A stretch of DNA of 64,000 bases from Ascarosepion bandense (Eukaryota > Mollusca > Cephalopoda > Sepiida > Sepiidae): NCBI GenBank assembly GCA_037127315.1, contig JBBBDQ010000398.1, positions 4,261,001 to 4,325,000 of the forward strand, given 5' to 3'. Below the pieces are notes generated by a model. The model had not been told where the DNA came from and did not search any database. It worked only from the letters and a program-made list of their open reading frames with translations. Positions 20,133-30,744 of the stretch are shown here, piece by piece. The first letter of the stretch is position 1; each line of letters begins with the position of its first letter. The translations under genes and the position numbers were made by a program.

Positions 20133-20385
20133 ACTAGAATTGGAACTTGGCTCCCTGATTCCCCAATCAGTGCCGATATCTAATACTCCACCGTGCCTCC
20201 ATGCTTTGCCGAGTGATTATAACGAACACGGCTCTTTCAACTGTGAACCGTTATCCATTACCCTAGCCACACGATTTCAACACTTTGGTACTCCTATGTT
20301 GTCATCCAACTGGACTCGATGTTGCTTAACTTTCGGTAATCGCACGAGGACAGGTTTTTTGAAAGTGATATGGCGGCAATTCAAG
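20133..20385 (-). mobile_element. 5S rRNA/tRNA dimeric SINE, diverged
   Basis: On the minus strand a 5S rRNA-like head (20284-20378) precedes a tRNA-like part (about 20140-20200, with GCACGGTGGAGTATTAGATATCGG as box A region). Plus-strand landmarks of reversed 5S are GGTACTCCTATG, TCATCCAACTGG, GATGTTGCTTAACTTTCGG, and GTGATATGGCGGC. The same architecture is better preserved at 35791-36064. Confidence 0.7.
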
Positions 20386-20569
20386 CATTCCTGGGATTAT
20401 TTTTTATGTGCATGAGGGATGCTGGCCTTCTTCAGTCGATATGATTAAAATAGTTAGAAATTAGAAATTAATAAAAATAACAGGACCAATTTTCTATAGA
20501 AATATAATTTTAAAGAAGATCGGTAAAATGCCTCAATGAAAAGTTCTAATCAAGACAATGAAAGTAAAA
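20386..20569. other. No recognisable feature
   Basis: Short unassigned spacer. Confidence 0.4.
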
Positions 20570-20815
20570 CATGTTTTATTAAAGGGGTGTAAGACAAGCA
20601 TGTTTCTTCCCACCAGTATTTTTGAAAGTATACAGCGAGGTAATTCTGAGTGGGTTAAAATTTCTACCAGGTATCATTATTAGTAACTACAATCTTAACA
20701 ATATAAAATATGCAAATGACAATTTGCTGATAGCAGATAGGAAAAGAAAACTAAAAAAAGGTGTATGAAAGCTAGAAGAAAGGACTAATCACTAATTACA
20801 AGAAAAAAGAATATA
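20570..20815 (+). mobile_element. RTE-like LINE, RT palm fragment
   Basis: The translation gives KGVRQACFFPPVFLKVYSEV, ISNYNLNNIKYANDNLLIAD and RKLKKGV, matching the RTE-like palm (consensus GVRQGC.FSP and NNLRYADDTVLIAD). The catalytic YADD is YAND. Only about 80 codons survive. Confidence 0.75.
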
Positions 20816-21057
20816 TCAATCCTTGAATGAAGCTTGAGACAACTTCAAGATTGTCTAGTCGTTTCATGAATATGAAGAGCATCATACAATTTGTCATTCT
20901 TATTCAGAGGCTTACAATATACGCAGCGGTGTGAAGCAGGTTTGAAGGCATGTACATATCCTATTCGGTAACTTTTTCGCGGCCGTGCTGAAACGTTCGT
21001 TCGGGACTTGAACTGAAACCGATGGGGTCTACCAATATACATGAACGGAGGAATAGG
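20816..21057. other. Unassigned; minus-strand open frame of 65 codons
   Basis: A minus-strand open frame 20845-21042 contains a HRCVYCKPLNKND stretch with one CxxC. I do not recognise it. It is too short to call a gene. Confidence 0.25.
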
Positions 21058-21540
21058 TTTTCAGTTTGTCTCTGAGAGCGAAATACAAAGTTTGTGGGTT
21101 TTTCTTTAGGGATATGCTACTCGCAGCTTATATAGCACTGGCAGCAAACTCTGAGCAGCAGCTTCAGCGAGTAACAGACCTTTTTAAATGTCTCCCAAGA
21201 GTTCAGTCAGTCTATTAGTCTGAAGAAAACTAACGTGATAGACTAACGCGTTGAACAGCCTCCCACTATCGAAATCGATATCTACAACCTGAATGTAGTA
21301 CATGGATTCATATATCACTGCTTCACCGTTTCGACCACCCTCTTTACCCAGATGTCAACAGAAGAATTAGACGAGTTTCCAGCGCATTTGCCAAGCTGAC
21401 CTCAAGGGTCTGGGAGAATAGAAACATCACTCCGATCACCCAAATGGCATGAGTCGTCAGTGTTCTGATTTCCGACAGCGAGACTTCGAGGCTCTATTCT
21501 AGACAAAGAGAGACATCTCAGCGCCTTTCAACTTTGCAGT
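21058..21540 (+). mobile_element. RTE-like LINE (second family), RT fragment
   Basis: The translation gives LRAKYKVCGFFFRDMLLAAY, where the catalytic FADD is replaced by LAAY, then IALAANSEQQLQRVTDLF. Later come DVNRRI.RVSSAFAKLTSRV, WENRN, RLYSRQRE and a final RLSTLQ. The order matches the craniofacial-development-protein-2-like endonuclease-RT family. It stops where the I-clade LINE begins at 21541. Confidence 0.8.
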
Positions 21541-22399
21541 CTGATTTGATTCGATTTGATTTGGGAATTACGGCATACCGACCTCAATAGATCATTCAAT
21601 GCTGAAGAAAATTTATTGTTGGTAATATTTTCATAAATCTATTTCTAGAAAAAAATTATTTTGCAAGTTCTATTTCTGGTGATAGTTTTATTTCAATTAA
21701 GTATCACTAATAATATTTTTCTTCTTTTAAAAATATATAGCTTGCAATATTTATTTTCCAAAAAAGAATTGTATTGGTTTGGTTTTGTTTTTAGATTATT
21801 CTGTAAATCCCTATTTCTTTAATGAAATTTATGATGTTATTTGTATTAGTTTTTTTAATAGATCCTTTAGTTTATCCAATTTGTATTATTTGCTACAGAT
21901 TTGTCGGAGATTATGGCAATCTAGAAGGATATGTTTGACTGCATAAATTTTTTGGCATGTGACACATGATAGAAATGCTTCATTTATTAGGAGATATTGG
22001 TGGGTTATGTATGCATAACCAATACAGAGCCTGGCTAGAACCACCTTCTCCCTCCTTAGCTTTCTAGAACTTGCCGGTCTTTCATGATGCTACGTTAAAT
22101 GTTGAAAAGTTTGTCGTTATCTCAGTTGTTCCATAATTGCGGCCATTTGTCTTTAATGATCCTGTTTATGCAGGGTCTGAAGTCCGTGTGAGGCAACATT
22201 ATTTTAGAGTGAGGCATCTTCAGAGAATCCGTGGCTATTTTGTCCGCTTTTCCATTTTCTTATATGGCTCGGTATTCAGCATAAAACTATCACTGTATCT
22301 TTTTCCTTATAAATGAAATCAAACCTAATTATTAACTTATTAATTAAGGTTTTTTTTATGTTTTTGTACGCCAAAGCTGTGAAAACAGATGAGTCTGGA

Positions 22400-24930
22400 A
22401 AGATGATGAATCTATTTGACTCACTAGATTTTATAATATCTAAAGCCATATATATGTCTGTGGCTTGTGCACTGAAGATTGTTGGTTAATCTTTTCATCA
22501 TTATTATGTTGTCAAGTATAGTAGAACACCCCACACTGTCCAAAATGTTAGAACCATCTATGTATATATACTTATGGTTTGGGTGCTCTTGTAGAACCTT
22601 ATAATTTTTTTCCATACAATTGGATAAGTTAGAATTAATTTTGGAATATTTGTTAAGGTCTAACAAAATCATAGGGTACTTCATAAATCAGGGAGGATTT
22701 TTTGAGATGGAGAATATAGGTATAATATTTCGATCTAATTGTGTTTCGTTGACTAGCTTTTTCATATGTAGGCTAAAAGGTTTGACAGCATTTTCTTTTT
22801 TATTTGAAAAACATAATTCATATTTAGGTTTAAAGGTACAGTGTTTGCGGGGTTAGTTGGACTTAATTTCAGTTTTAGATAATATTGCAATGTTAGTTTT
22901 CACGTCTCAACTTTCAGGCTGCCTCATGGGATTCTGCATATAGGCTTTCAACAGGTGATATTTTGAAAGCCCCCAAAGCCAGTGATAATCCTGCATGGAT
23001 CAAGGATTTTTAGATAACATTTCCGAGTCAAACCTTATATGAAACATTCATAGTCCAATTTAGATCTTATTAAACCTCTACATAATTTTAGGAGTGATAG
23101 GCAATCATCTCCCCAGTCAGTTATAGTTTCGTATTCAAAAGTATATTACGGACTAGCAGTATAGCGCCGTGTTGTACGGGTGTAATGAAAGCTTTAAAAC
23201 TAATCGATGGTCCTGGAGCACAGACTCTTTGGACGTTGGCACAAAAGACTAAAAAGCAATAGTTGTTTCCAGTCAAAGCGAAACCGTAGATTGAAAGAAA
23301 AACGAATGGGTGTAAGTCAAATTTGGAATTCCAAAATTCCGATGTCAAATAAGTTTTCCGTCTCAAACTGAAATTTAAAGGCTAATAAGTCCTCTGAATA
23401 AGTGGTATCATGACTGAGACTAAGAATTAAACTTATACCTAATTAGAGCAAAACTTGAAGCAAAAATCAAAATAAAAGGGCTGAAGACCGGATTTTGATC
23501 AGACTCGATAACGCTTTGAAGCATTTCTACTTTATTTACTTTAAGTGAGGTATGAATGTTATTTTTTATCAAAGAATATTCCCAAAATTTTATGCTGATG
23601 TGTCATTTCAATTTCGTTCCCTTCCAGTTTCAGAGTTGGTTCATTTTGAATTTTCCTCTGATTACAGAAATGAATACATTTTGTCATGGTTGAGGAGAAT
23701 TTAAAGCCATTTTCAATGGTCCATAGACTTAATTTATCTAGACACATTTGCAGTTGCCGTTCTGCTGTATGCATATTCTTTGATCTGTAACAAATTATAA
23801 GGTCATCTACGTATAAAGAGCAATCAACGCTTTGATTCACACAGTTAACAATGTTGTTTATCTTTATGTTAAAAAGTGTAACAGATAAGATACAATCTTG
23901 TGGAACACCTTCTTCTTGGATTTTTGAGGCTGAGTAAGTTGAATCAACCCTAACCTAATACTTTTATCAGATAAAATGTCATTTATCATTTTGGACAATC
24001 TGCCTTTTAATTTAACTTGAAGAAGTCATGTATTATTCCCAATCTCCGAGATGTTTCATACGACTTTTTCTAAATCGAAGAAAATGACTATTGGATATTG
24101 TTTTTAATAAAAGTTTCTCTAATGAAAGTTTCTAGTCTAATGATTTTGTCTATGGGACCTCTTTTTATTTCGAAAACCACTCTGTAGGTTAGAAATTAAA
24201 CCATTAGTTTCGAGATAATAGTTCAGTCTTTTATTTATTATTTTCCAAAGATTTTTTTGTGCTGAAGGTTGAAAGTTTGAGGTCTAAATTATCTTTATCT
24301 GGTCTATGTATAGGAATCACAATAGCTTGTTTCAAGCTCTTAGACAATCTCAACTCAAACCATATTTCATGAATACATTTAACAAATACATTACTGATTT
24401 TGGAGAGATTTGTTTAAGGAATTCATTATAAACTTCATCAGGACCAGTAGCTCTACTGGGTGTTTCTCTTATGGCATTTTAATTCCTCTGGAGTAAAAGG
24501 CTGAATATATTCTTTTTTGTTATTTGAATTAAAGTTCAGCCTTTTTTGTTTTTTATGCATCCTGTCTAATTTATTAAATTGTCGCTTATAGTCTTCACTT
24601 GATGCATTGGTTTTAAAGGTTTCTGTCAGTAAATTAGTTATATCCCTTTTACATGTTATTCTAATATTATTTTGAGAAGTATGTTTTAAAGGAGAAGATA
24701 GATTTTTACCAGCGATTTTTCTAATCATATTCCAAACAATTTTTGGTTTCGTATTTATGTTTATTTTACTTATATAATCTCTCCATGATGTTCTTTTTGA
24801 CTCTTTAATGATTCTTCGTGCTATTGCTCTTTTTTGTTTGAATAAATCTAAGTTTTGGGTTGTTGGTTGAGTATTGAATTATCTTAGTGCAGTTCTACGA
24901 AGTCTTATTGCTTTTTTGCAGTCTTTGCTA
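22400..24930 (-). pseudogene. I-clade LINE ORF2, RT and RNase H part
   Basis: The RT thumb-to-palm region includes NLLTETF and FTPEELKCHK upstream and SVDCSLYVDDLIICYRSKN with the catalytic YVDD near 23805. MCLDKLSLWTIENGFKFS and GNEIEMTHQHKILGIFFD follow. After the Helitron insertion, TDWGDDCLSLLKL and GLIRSKLDYECFI continue. RNase H is marked by HPNHKYIYIDGSNI near 22575, with the first catalytic D in YIDGS. RNase H lost the downstream acidic residues in this reading. The RT polymerises DNA at the nicked site. Confidence 0.85.
23153..23511 (-). mobile_element. Non-autonomous Helitron inside the I-clade LINE
   Basis: The 3' end (left) has CTAG at 23153-23156, and the GTGTTGTACGGGTGTAATGAAAGC block is shared with three other copies here. 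The interior matches 27275-27560 and 49763-50060 co-linearly (GTCAAAT, GACTGAGACTAAGAA, TAGAGCAAAACTTGAAGC, AAAAGGGCTGAA). It ends near TCGA/TAACG, where the LINE RT alignment resumes. The 3' hairpin is degraded. Confidence 0.7.
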
Positions 24931-24994
24931 AATCATGGTCTTTGATGTTTGTTTGATTTATTACTTTTTGATATGCATTCCCTTACTATTGCCA

Positions 24995-25690
24995 TTAATT
25001 TTTCCACGAAATATTCCATAGATTTTTTCCGTCTTCTTTATCTATGAGTTCATGATTACACAGTTTTTTGTATTCCTTCCAATCCGCTTTGTTTAGTTTC
25101 CATCTGGATAGATGGATTTCCCCAGATTCTGAAGTATTCAATATTATTGGGTAGTGATCACTACGCCATGTATCATCAAAAAGTTTACAATTATAATCCA
25201 TAAATATGGCAGCATCGCACAGTGATATGTCAATTGCTGAAGATTTACTTAATGATGGATGTAAACATGTATTAATCTTATCATTTAGTAGACATAAACA
25301 TAAAGTCACCTAATAATAAAAATGGTTTTGGTAATTGTTCTTGTTAGTTTCAGTTGGTTTCTCTATAGGCTCTTGCGGTGGGATATAAATAGAGATGTTT
25401 ACTGTTCTATGTAGGGTAGTTTTTACAGCTTCTGCTTGAAGCTTGGAATCTAGTGGTATTTTACTTTAAGGAATATCATTTCTTATTTGAATTGATACTC
25501 CTCCCGATTCCTTCTGTTGAGTTTCCTTAATGTAATTATTTTGTGGGTAACCTTTTATTTTATCATTTGATTTTAAGAATGTTTCTTGTGAGCAGATGAA
25601 AATGGGCTGATATTTCGTTATAAGTAAGGAAGATAATTTGTTTTTACTATTAATCCTGTACAATTCCATTGAATAATGTTTTGCATTGTT
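24995..25690 (-). pseudogene. I-clade LINE ORF2, APE endonuclease part
   Basis: ORF2 begins with MQNIIQWNCTGL. It continues with LLITKYQPIFICSQETFLK, GYPQNNYIKETQQ and GGVSIQIRNDIP. After a deletion that removed the GDFNAH motif it resumes with LCLLNDKINTCLHPS, AIDISLCDAAIF and the catalytic SDHYPI. This domain nicks target DNA. Confidence 0.85.
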
Positions 25691-27016
25691 AGTTTTATTT
25701 ATTTTGTTTTTTGGTTTGGTTCAATTCGTTTATTTTCATGTTTTCTACGCTGTTGGATCTGATTTTGTTGGGGGCGTTTTAAATATTTAAAGATTTTTTG
25801 TTTTGAAAGATTTTTCTCCATGTCCATTCGTTCAAATCTTTTTGTTTTGTTTCAATTAGTGTGACTATCGTTGTTTGTTTTTTACATTTCTTCTTTCTAG
25901 GAGATCTTTTTTTTGAAGTTAGTGACAGGCTTTCTATGTTATCTATTTTTAGACAGGTGAGAAGAGGTTCATGAGTTTTGGTTGTGGTAGTATGGAAGCT
26001 TGGGTTTTTTTGTTGTTTGGTTTGTGTTTTTCTTTGGTTTGTATTTTGGGGAACATAAGTTTTATTAGATGGAGGTTCAGAGCTTTTCTTTAGAATTGGT
26101 TCAACAGGAAACTTGATTGATAGGATGTTCATACTTTCTTTTATTGATTTCACTAATGATTTAAGTTCTTTTAATAGATTTATCATTCATGATGGACCAC
26201 TGTTTGGATTTGAATTGGGTTGCTAGTTAGTTTGGATATATTGGAAAACCCTGTTGTTACTGTAGTGTCATCGATAATTTTTCTAGATTCAGAGTATGAA
26301 ATATTTTTGGTGTATTAAATATCGGATATTTTTCCAGGTTTCACACTTTTGAATGAGCACTATGGTTTTGTTTACAGTTTAGGCCATTCTGTGATTTTTC
26401 AAGAGGTCTGTTCACTTTCTCCACACCTTTTACAAACTGGAGGCTTGGTGCATTTTTTCTTTATGGTGTCCAAATCTTTGGCAGTTGAAACATCGGAGAG
26501 GATTTGGGATATATACATTTATTTTAGTTATAGTTTATCCTATCTTCATCTCTCTGCTAAGATTCTAGGAGTGGTGAAGATGAGTATATATGTATGAGTT
26601 TGTATTATTTTATCATTCTTTTTAATGACTTCATCAATGATGCCTTGAAGGCTGAGGTTGGATTTTATCTGATCTAGGGTGCAAAGAGAAAGATCAAGGC
26701 TTCTTACTATACCCTTTGATGAATTCAAAGAATTGTGGGGGTAAGATGTTATTGCCAGATTATGAAACGATTTTTGTTTTAATAGTAAATCTGAATGTTT
26801 TTGTTACTTCTACTATTAAAGTATTATTCACTATTTTTCACAGATTTTGGATTTATTTTGGAGTTGATTGTTTATTCTATGATAAAACGGGTCAACTTTG
26901 TAATTGAAGTTTCTTCTATCGATTCAAGAACAGTAATTGAAGGGAAGAAAGTCTTATCTAAATTCTTTTCTAGTGTTATATTTATAAAAACAAACATCAG
27001 TTCCTCCTCAACATGA
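25690..27016 (-). pseudogene. I-clade LINE ORF1 (gag-like, CCHC), frameshifted
   Basis: An N-terminal stretch carries FFPSITVLESIEETSI and PKSVKN. Then come NSSKGIVRSLDLSLCTLDQI, IDEVIKKNDK and THTYILIFTTPR, followed by a zinc knuckle CFNCQRFGHHKEK near 26460-26500. The last cysteine and the next knuckle (KCTKPPVCKRCGE) are in another frame because a run of A is one base too long. The C-terminal part (25779-26186) is rich in K, T, N and Q. ORF1 proteins of this clade coat the LINE RNA. Confidence 0.8.
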
Positions 27017-27274
27017 CTGACCCTACAGCCGCCGCTTTCAAATTCAGAGTTCTATAAGATCGCAAAACTCCGAAAGAGAGCTTGACCTGACCAGCCAATT
27101 CATGAGGTCGGGCCCATCTGATCAACAATTTAGCTATTTAAGGGCCAAAGTGGAGTGTTGCAATAACCAGGTCACAGATTGCTCAGCCACCAGGATCCCG
27201 TCCTACAAGCATCACGGGTTGCCACCCAAGGCCAACAGTTGATCCCATTGGCTGGGTCTTACTCATCTACTGAA

Positions 27275-28033
27275 ATAGCAGTAACGCGCAGTGTTGCACA
27301 GGTGTAATGAAAGCTTTAAAACTAATCCAAGGTTCTGGAGCGTAGATTGAAAGAGAAATGAATGGATGTAAGTCAAATTTGGATTTCCAAATTTCGATGT
27401 CAAATAATTTTTTCAGTCTCAAACTGAATTTTGAATGCTAAATAAGTCCTCCAAATAAGTGGTATTATGGCTGAGACTAAGAACTACAATTATACCTACT
27501 TAGAGCAAAACTTGAAGCAAAAACCAAAATAAAAGGGATGAAAACCAGGTTTTGATCAGACCCGATAGAATATCAGGGCATAGATTTCGAATATCGGAGT
27601 CAAATAAGTCATCCAAGGATAAACTAACTTAACCTGAAAATTTATAATACCCATCGAGAGTAAAATTGGAGAAAATGAGCCATATTGATGGCTGAATATG
27701 GTTTTTTGATCAGATTCGATAGAATATCGGAGTATCAATTTCCGATATCGGGGAAAATGAGTTGTCTGAGAACATCTACTGTTTGAGACTAAAACTATAA
27801 TTTTACCAAGTTAGAGCAAATTCTGCAGCAAAAACCACGATAAAAGGACTGAAATCCTGATCTTGATCAGACCTGATTGGATATCGGGGTATCTATTTCC
27901 GATATCTGGGGAAATCAGAAAAAAATATGTAGCAGATCGGAAGCCTAAAAAATATTTGTGCGAAGTTTAGTGAGAAGTGGAATAAAATTGTGGATTTGTA
28001 TAAAGGACATACAGACAGACTGACAGATAGACA

Positions 28034-28069
<36 letters not shown>

Positions 28070-28093
28070 TATCTTGCCTTTTATATATATAGA
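27275..28093 (-). mobile_element. Non-autonomous Helitron, end to end
   Basis: On the minus strand it begins TCTATATATATAAAAGGCAAG at 28093 and ends ...TTACTGCTAT at 27275, where CTAG has become CTAT. In between lie a GT microsatellite (28035-28067), several diverged copies of a CCGATATCGGGGTA-type motif, and the body shared with 15766-16060, 23153-23511 and 49763-50135. About 819 bp, no protein. Its 3' end touches the 5' UTR of the I-clade LINE. Replication would rely on Rep-helicase from an autonomous Helitron. Confidence 0.75.
28035..28067. repeat. (AC)16 microsatellite in Helitron
   Basis: Follows ACAGACAGACTGACAGATAG, part of the Helitron subterminal region. Confidence 0.97.
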
Positions 28094-28194
28094 CAATAAT
28101 TTTTTATTCAACAATGTATTATGGAAATATATTTTTCTTCTTTTTTTTTCAAGCATGTATTTTTTGTGTATCTATTTACATTTATCCTTTCATA

Positions 28195-28385
28195 ACATTT
28201 TGACCTCTGTTTGGGGGTAAACTATTTACCCATAGCTGGGACCCTAACAGGTGCTATAACTCCGGGTCAGGGTGGATCTGGAAATAACAGTAATTAAGAG
28301 GTGGTTCCATGCCACTCACGAGCTCCCGATCAGGGGTCTTAATGCCGGATGCATTTTACCGTCATACCAAGGCCCGCTTCTCAGT
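28195..28385 (+). repeat. Dispersed repeat W, copy 1
   Basis: About 190 bp homologous with the reverse complement of 61262-61460. Shared blocks: GTAAACTATTT, CCTAACAGGT, CTCCGGGTCAGG, AATTAAGAGGTGGTTCCA and CTTA.TGCC. Unassigned. Confidence 0.8.
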
Positions 28386-30744
28386 CTGAGACAAATTGTG
28401 ATTATAAACTAGTACTACCGGCTTAATCATCCAATACGTTCTTCTCCAACAACTGTACGAGGAATTAGCTCTCGAAAAGAGAGTGACTTAATCTTCGCTT
28501 CAAAGACGTCAACAAAGTAGGCGTAAGAAAGATAAACATGGACATAGATAGGTAGAAAGATGTCGCCAACTGTCGTGGACCCGGTTAAGAGTGCAGCAAG
28601 AAATAATACAACAACCAAAATAGGAAATAACGATATTTACATTAAACAGAGCAAAAAAAAAATACTTGGAACTCTGTTAGTAGAACGATAAATACGGGTT
28701 AGGTAGTAATACTAGAACTAAAACTCGCAATGGTCGTACGGTAGCGGTCTTGGCTATCTCACTCTTCTCTGCCGATCTCTCTTCTACTTATCTGCTGATC
28801 TTCTCTGTCCTCTTGTGAGGGGAAGTATATGTAGTTGTAGGAAGAGTTCAATCCGTTTAATGGGTGATGTCAACATGGCACCAACTATCATGCACGATGG
28901 AGACGCGATTCACACCAAATGTTAGAGAAAGGAAAGAAAAAAATAGGCTTACCACAGGCGAAAAAAACCTCGGATTCACACGCATTCGTTGCAATCGATA
29001 CAATCACTCCTGTATGGGCCTGTACAGCCATAACAGATACTGTGCCGCCATCAGCAGATTTGAACGCAGATCTCGAAACCTACAAATGACATATAATAAA
29101 TTTTAAAAATATAAAATCATTACTTTGCTTTCTAAAGCTTAAAATCCGTTGATTTTAGAGGGTTTCGAAAAAACGCATCGTCTTTTCTTAAGTTCACAAC
29201 GCTAATTTATCAGAATAATTCATAGAATAGCGATAGCACTTCACCTTAGAACTTTCAATAATTGAAATTTAAACAGGCCGCCAACTTGAATAAGCCGGTC
29301 GAAAGAACAAAGACGATGATACTCTTCCGAATAATTAATCAAATAATGGTAACACAACTACATTGATCTCGGGTATTTCAATCGCAACACCAAAATTTAG
29401 GAATATTGACTATTAAACTCATGTTTGCTAAAAGCTTTTATCACAGACCTGAAAACAAAAAGAAAAACACCCAGACATTTCTCTGGCCTAAACGCATTAA
29501 CTGAAACAAAAAAATAAGGATAATATCTAAATAATCAACGAACTAACGATAATGTTTATTTATTTATTTCAGAAATGTACCTAATGCTAATAATATTGGA
29601 AAGCGTAGTGGCAAAAAATAAAGATAAAAAACTAAAACAATAATACTCGTATGAATTTGAATAATCATGAAATGCTGTTTTTGAAACAACCAATAAGAAG
29701 ATATCTATAATGAAGAGTTTTTTATAAGAAAAAATGATGACATTTATATGACAAAACCGGATCACAGGAAATTAAAAGTTAGATTGGTAAGCTCAGAAGT
29801 TTTGTGGTTAATAAATATATTTTCAAATTTTTAATATATATATTTTATGAGGGAAAAGATCATTAATCATTTTTCCATCATTTTTTTTAACATACGACAC
29901 AGAATGGTTGTCTGCTTTTTCAAAGATTGAATGGCGTCTGAGACAACCTTGGTTATTGGTTAATAAATGCTAATATGGTAATTTGAATTCGACGTTTGTT
30001 TAATCCTAATTTCGAACAGAATTGATGTATGTAAATATTTAAAAGCTTAAGTTCTTCCGGCCCGATTTACCTATTTTATAATTTGAATAATTAACATCAG
30101 CAATGTTATTCCAGCCGATCCTTTTATTTGTTACAAATATTTACTGTTGAAATGGAGAAAAATAGGGATTAGAATGGATTGTAAAGAAGTAAAATTTATA
30201 TAAAACAACAAAACATAAGGTTGTGGAGATCAATGATCATTAATGCTCTGAAGCAAACTCATTACATGAAATATGGCATTAAAAACAATCAGGATTTGAA
30301 TCATTATTGACCACTGAAGGAAAGGGGTTTTCAAAATCTGAACTTGCATTCTAAATTATAATATGATGTTAACATCACGACACGAAGAATCCAGATGGTA
30401 CCAACTAAATCGGGTAGACTTCTGTCGATGTCGAGAAGAAATGTTTCCGCATTGAATGATACTCAATAAATAAGTGCGAAAGGCCTATTAAAGAAGAAGT
30501 AATGGTTGACATTTATGATCTTTTGTGATAAGAAGTCTAATTAAGATGATCCCGATATTATACAAAGCTATATTTGTCAATCCCTCCCTATATCCTGGAA
30601 AGCAGCCTCTTATCTTCCTAGCTCTGATTGCCCAATGGGAAAAAAATTGTGAATTTCAAGTACTCATAACTAAACTAGTAAGTTTTACTCGTTACCAAGC
30701 TGACAATAAATTCTAACCAAATGAACTGAATTGTTTCATTTTCA
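28386..30744. other. No gene recognised; 2.3 kb unassigned
   Basis: 28386-29100 is somewhat more GC-balanced. It contains GTCGCCAACTGTCGTGG (28561) and GGCACCAACTATCATGC (28876), which look like LTR-element primer-binding-site or LTR-edge sequence, but no paired LTR could be defined. 29100-30740 is AT-rich and shows nothing I can support. Confidence 0.45.

Larger units (their letters stand above)
21541..27274 (-). mobile_element. I-clade LINE, nearly full length, degenerate
   Basis: Reading on the minus strand: 5' UTR (27020-27274), ORF1 with a zinc-knuckle gag (about 25690-27016), ORF2 with APE endonuclease (24995-25690), RT (about 23000-24900), RNase H (about 22400-22700) and a C-terminal part with REKVVLARLCIG-like blocks, then a 3' UTR ending in CAAATCAAATCGAATCAAATC at 21541-21565. 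Such short A-rich tandem ends are typical of I-clade LINEs. A Helitron is inserted at 23153-23511. Stops and frameshifts occur throughout, and the endonuclease GDFNAH segment is deleted. Length is about 5.4 kb without the insertion. Confidence 0.88.

Noticed and set aside
28559..28895. Possible LTR with GTCGCCAACTGTCGTGG and GGCACCAACTATCATGC edges
   Set aside because: The two edge motifs are similar, but no target duplication, no matching second LTR and no coding region could be found.
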